NCBI RefSeq assembly: GCF_017302985.1
Contig: NZ_JAFIMU010000010.1
Span: 372,001-436,000 of the forward strand
Source of the DNA: Corallococcus macrosporus
GTDB taxonomy: Bacteria; Myxococcota; Myxococcia; Myxococcales; Myxococcaceae
DNA length: 64,000 nt
Direction: 5' to 3'
Positions 33,001 to 39,000 of this stretch are shown piece after piece. Position 1 is the first letter of the stretch; each line of letters begins with the position of its first letter. The translations under genes were made by a program, and so were the position numbers. The notes beneath the pieces were generated by a model. It had not been told where the DNA came from and made no database searches. It worked only from the letters and a program-made list of their open reading frames with translations.

Positions 33001-36000
33001 CGCTCCAGCGGAGCTTCGACCGGCTGCTGCGCCGTCATGAGGCCCTGCGCACCACGTTCCGCGAGTACGAAGGCGCACCGGAGCAGGTCATCCACGCCCC
33101 CGGCCCGCTGCACATGCGCCAGGGGGACCTCACCGGTATCCCGGACCTCGAGCAGCGCCGAGCCGAGGCCTCACGGCTGTCCACGGAAGAAGCCCGCACG
33201 CCATTCGACCTGGAGCAGGGACCCCTCCTGCGGGCGTTGTTGCTGAAGCTGTCGCCCACGGAGCACGTGCTGGTGCTGAACCTGCACCACATCATCTCCG
33301 ACGGCTGGTCCACGGGCGTCCTGGTGCGAGAGATGGGCGCGCTCTACGCCGCCCTCTCCCAGAACCTCCCGTCCCCGCTGCCTGAGCTGCCCGTGCAGTA
33401 CGCCGACCACGCGCTGTGGCAGCGAGGCTGGTTGCAGGGCGCGGTGCTGGAGGCACAGCTCGGCTACTGGCGGCAGCAGTTGGAAGGAGCGCCGTCACAC
33501 CTGGAGCTGCCCACGGATCATCCGCGTCCGGCGCGTCAGACCTTCCGTGGCGCCCTGATGCCGTTCACGCTCCCGCCCGCTTCGAGCGAAGCCCTGGAGT
33601 CCCTGGCCAGGCGAGAAGGCGCCACGCCGTACATGGTGCTGCTGGCCGCGTTCCAGGTGCTGCTGGGCCGCTACGCCGGTCAGGACGACGTGCTGGTGGG
33701 CTCGCCCATCGCGGGCCGCCGCCACGCCGAGTCCGAAGCCCTCATCGGCTACTTCGCGAACACGGTCGTCCTGCGCACCCGGCTGCGCGAGGACGACACC
33801 TTCGTCTCGCTGCTGGCGCGAGTACGGGACACGACCCTGGGCGCGTACGAGCACCAGGACCTCCCGTTCGAAAAGCTCGTCGAAGAGCTGAAGCCCGCGC
33901 GCGACGCGTCCCGCACGCCCTTCTTCCAGGTCACCTTCACGCTGCAGAACGCGCCGCTGCCGCCGCTGGCCCTGCCCGGCCTGACGCTCGAACCGATGAA
34001 CGCCGACCCGGGCGCGATCCGCTTCGACCTGGAGCTGCTGCTGCACCGTGCGCCAGAGGGCTTCACGGGTGGCCTCAACTTCAATACCGCCCTGTTCACA
34101 TCCGGCACGGTGGCCGGGATGGCCCGGCACCTGAAGGTGCTGCTCGACGCCGCGGTGGCCGAGCCAGCGACGCCGCTGACACGCCTGCCGCTGCTCACGC
34201 CAGACGAACGGCGGCAGGTGCTGAACACCTGGAATGACACCGCGACGGAGTATCCGCGTGAGGCCTCCGTGCCCGCGCTGTTCGTGGAGCAGGCCGCGCG
34301 AACGCCGAACGCCATCGCCGTGAGGATGCCCGCGAGTGCCGGAGCCTTCCTGCCAGCGGACGCGGCACGCGAGCTTTCGTACGGAGAACTCGACCGACGT
34401 TCCAACCAGCTCGCGCACCACCTGCGACGGATGGGCGTGCGGCCCGGGGATCGCGTGGGGCTGTGCTTGGAGCGTTCGCCGGAGCTGGTCACCGGCATGC
34501 TCGGCATCCTCAAGGCGGGCGCGGCCTACGTGCCCGTGGAGGCGAAGGCTCCGGCGGATCGCACGACCTGGGTGCTTCAGGAGGCGGGCGTCAGCGTGCT
34601 CGTCACGCAGGAGGCACTGGCGGATGAACTGCCGCAGGTGACGGACCTGCAGGTCCTGCTGGACGGAGACGCTGATCCGATTGCACGGCAGCCGGACACG
34701 GCGCTGGACCTGACCGTGCCCGCCGACGCGCTGGCCTACGTGATGTTCACGTCGGGCAGCACCGGCCGTCCCAAGGGCGTCTGCGTGCCCCACCGGGGCA
34801 TCGTGCGCCTGGTCCGTGGCAACGGCTTCATCAACTTTGGCCCGGAGCAGGTCTTCCTCCATGCGGCACCGGTCGCGTTCGACGCGTCCACGCTGGAGCT
34901 CTGGGGCGCGCTGCTGCATGGCGCGAAGCTGGTGCTGGCACCTCCGCGTGCACTCTCGCTGTCGGAGCTGGGCACGCTGCTGGCCGTGGAGGGCGTCACC
35001 ACGCTGTGGCTCACCGCCGCCCTCTTCGAGCAGATGGTCCTGCACGAAGGTGCCTCGCTCGCGGGCGTGCGGCAGGTCCTGGCGGGCGGCGACGTGCTGC
35101 CCGTGCCTCGCGTTCGGGAACACCTGGCGCGAATGGCGCCGGATGCCGTGCTCGTCAACGGCTACGGCCCCACGGAGAACACCACCTTCTCCACCACGCA
35201 CACGCTGCGCGCCGGAGACACCGTGGAGCGCTCGGTGCCCATCGGCAGGCCGCTGGCGAACTCCACCGCGTGGGTGCTGGATGCGCACTTGCAGCCCCTG
35301 CCACCAGGGCTCCCCGGTGAGCTGTACGTGGGCGGCGACGGCCTCGCCTGGGGCTACCTCCAGCGGCCGAACCTCACCGCCGAACGGTTCATCCCCCACC
35401 CCCACTCCGCCACGCCGGGTGCCCGCCTGTACCGCACGGGCGACCGGGCCCGCTGGCGCGACGACGGCACTTTGGAGTTCCTGGGCCGCACCGACTTCCA
35501 GCTCAAACTCCGAGGCTTCCGCATCGAGCCCGGAGAAGTGGAGGCCGTGCTGCGCCAGGCTCCGGACGTGCGCGAGGCCATCGTGCTCGCGCGCGAGGAC
35601 GTGCCCGGAGAGAAGCGGCTCGTGGCCTACGTGGTCCTCGAAGAGGACGCCGCCAGCACCGACCGCGTGAAGGCGCACGCGCAACGGCAGCTCCCCGACT
35701 ACATGGTGCCGTCCGCCTGGGTGGCCCTGCCGTCCCTGCCCCTGTCACCGAACGGCAAGGTCGACCGCAAGGCCCTGCCCGCACCCGAAGCGCCCCGGTC
35801 CTCGGAGTCCACACGCGAGGCCCCGCGGAACACGCTGGAGGCCCAGCTCGCGGCCATCTGGGCGGAGGTGCTGCACCTGGACGCCGTGGGCATCCACGAC
35901 GACTTCTTCGACCTGGGCGGCCATTCGCTCCTGGCCACGCAGGTGGTGTCGCGGATCCGCGCGGTGCTGGGCGTGGAGCTGCCCCTCGGTGAGCTGTTCA

Positions 36001-39000
36001 ACGCGCCCACCGTGGCCGCGCTCGCGCAGCACCTGGGCGCCACCACGAAGCGGGATGCCCAGGTGCCGCCGCTCACCCGGACGCCCAGGCCTCCGCTGCT
36101 GCCGCTGTCCTTCGCGCAGCAGCGGCTTTGGTTCATCGATCAGCTCGAACCGGGCAGCGCGCTCTACAACATGCCCGTCGCCCTGCGGCTCCTTGGCGCG
36201 CTGGACGAGGCAGCGATCAAGGGAAGCCTGGACGCGCTGATGGCGCGGCACGAAGCCCTGCGCACCACCTTCCGCACGGAGGCGGGCCAGCCCGTGCAGC
36301 ACATCCACGCCCAGGCCACCGTGCCGCTGGAGCGCGTGGACCTGACGTCGCTTGAGGACACCGGAGTCCGCCTGCGCGAAGCGGAGCGCCGGGCCACGGA
36401 GGAGTCACAGCGGCCATTCGACCTGGAGCGGGGGCCGGTGATCCGCGCCCTGTTGCTGAAGCTCGCGGCGGAGGAGCACGTGCTGGTGCTCCACCTGCAC
36501 CACATCGTCTCCGACGGATGGTCGCTGGGCGTGATGGTGCGCGAGCTCACCGCCCTCTACGCGGCCCTGCGAGAAGGCCGTCCGCCCGCGCTTCCGGCGC
36601 TGCCCGTGCAGTACGCGGACTTCGCGCTGTGGCAGCGAGGCTGGCTCCAGGGTGAGGCGCTGGAGGCGCAGCTCGCGTGGTGGACCAGCCAGCTCGCCGG
36701 AGCCCCCCGAGCCCTGGAGTTGCCCACCGACAAGCCCCGTCCCGCCGTCTCCACGCAGCGCGGCGACACCGTGCCGGTGCACCTGCCCCTGGCCCTGTCC
36801 GAGCGCGTGGAGACCCTCGCAAGGCAGGAGGGCGCCACGCCGTTCATGGTGCTGCTCGCGGCCTTCCAGACGGTCCTGCACCGCTACTCGGGCCAGGATG
36901 ACGTCCTCGTCGGAACACCCATCGCGAACCGCCGTCACGCGGAGACCGAGGGGCTCATCGGCTTCTTCGTCAACACGCTGGTGCTGCGCGGAAGCTTCGG
37001 CGCCCGGACGACGTTCCGGGAGCTGCTGGCCCAGGTGCGCACCACCACGCTGGGCGCGTACGAGCACCAGGACATCCCCTTCGAGCGGCTGGTGGAGTCC
37101 CTGCAGCCAACGCGCGACCTGGGACGCATGCCGCTGTTCCAGGCGATGTTCGCGCTCCAGAACGCGCCAGTGCCGGAGCTGTCGCTGCCCGGGCTCACCG
37201 TGCGGCCCGCGGCCCTCGCGGAGCGCACCACGTCCCAGTTCGACCTGAGCCTGGACCTGGACCGCCGCGAGGATGGCTTCCACGGCAAGCTCGAATACGC
37301 CACGGACCTCTTCGAGCGTCCCACCATGGCGCGGCTCCTCACCCACCTGCAGGTGCTGCTGGAGGCGGTGCTCACGCAGCCGGATGCACCGCTGTCCGGC
37401 GTGTCCCTCGTCTCGGAGCAGGAACGCCAGCGGCTTCTGGGCGACCTGGCCGGAGGCGTGTCGCCGTTCGACGGAGACGGCACACTGCACGGCCGCTTCG
37501 AGGAGCAGGTGGCGCGGACCCCGGACGCCGACGCCGTGGTGTTCGGGGCGACGACGCTGTCCTTCCAGCAGCTCAATGCCCGGGCCAACCAGCTCGCCTG
37601 GCACCTGCGCTCGCTGGGCGTGGGGCCGGAGGTCCCGGTGGCCTTGTGCCTGGAGCGCTCGGCGGAGAGCGTCATCGCGCTGCTCGCGGTGAACAAGGCT
37701 GGAGGCGCCTTCGTGCCCCTGGACCCGTCCGCGCCCGCCGCGCGCAAGTCATTGGTCCTCAAGGATTCTGGCGCGACCGTGCTGGTGACGACGCGGGCGC
37801 TGCAAGAAGCGTGGCGACCCGAGGTGGCCCACCTGGTACGGCTGGACGAAGAACCTGTCCGACAGTCGGACAGGTTTGGGGAGGCCGTGCCGGCGGAGGC
37901 GGGAGACCTCCAACTGGTCCGACTGTCGGACCAGTTCACGGACAACCCGCCGCCGGCGGCGGGCTCGGGGAACCTCGCCTATGTCATCTACACCTCCGGC
38001 TCCACGGGCACGCCCAAGGGCGTAATGGTGCGCCACCGCTCGCTGATGCACCTGCACCACGCGCTGCTGCGGACGGCCTATGCGGGACAGCCCCCGACGC
38101 TCCGCGTCAGCATCAACGCGCCGCTGTTCTTCGATGCCTCCATCGAGCAGGTGCTCCAGTTGCTGGGCGGCCACTGCGTGTGCCCCGTGCCGGACGACCT
38201 CCGGCTGGAGCCGGAGCGGATGCTCGAGTGGCTGGAGCGGATGCGCGTGGACGCGCTGGACTGCACGCCCGCGCAACTGAAGCTGCTCCTGGACGCGGGG
38301 ATGCTGGAGCGTCCCCGCCTGCCCGCACTGGTGCTGGTGGGCGGCGAGGCGCTGGACGAGGTGATGTGGCGGCGGCTCGCCACAACCTCCCGCACGCGGG
38401 CCTTCAACGCCTACGGCCCCACCGAGTGCACCGTGGACGCCACCGTGTGGGACGTTCAGGGAACGACCCACGCGCAGCCCGTCATCGGCCGGCCGTTGGA
38501 CAACCTGCGCGCGTACATCCTCGACGCGCGTCAGGAGCTGGTGCCCTTCGGTCTGCCGGGTGAGCTGTGCTTCGCCGGAGAGGGCGTCGCGCGTGGCTAC
38601 CTGGGCCGTCCGCACCTGACCGCCGAGCGCTTCCTGCCGGATCCCTTCGGCACGGAGCCCGGCGCACGGCTGTACCGCACGGGCGACAAGGTCCGCTGGC
38701 GCGAGGACGGCACGCTCGAGTTCATGGGCCGCCTGGACTTCCAGGTGAAGCTGCGCGGCCACCGCATCGAGCTGGGCGAAATCGAAACCACGCTGCGAAC
38801 ACACCCGAATATCCGGGACGCGGTGGCGCTGGTCCGCGAGGACGTTCCAGGTGACGCGCGCCTCGTGGCCTACGTGACGCCGGAGGTGGACACCGCTCCG
38901 CTTCGCGAGCACCTGCACCGGCACCTGCCCGAGTACATGGTGCCCGCCGCCCTCCTCGCCCTGCCCGTCCTACCGCTGACCCCGAACGGCAAGGTGGACC

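Noticed and set aside
22674-33113. Very long antisense ORFs inside the megasynthetase gene (1424 aa at 22674-26948 and 1694 aa at 28029-33113, minus strand)
   Set aside because: They mirror the codon pattern of the high-GC sense gene, have Arg/Gln/His/Val-rich low-complexity products without domains, and no ribosome sites. They are frame shadows.
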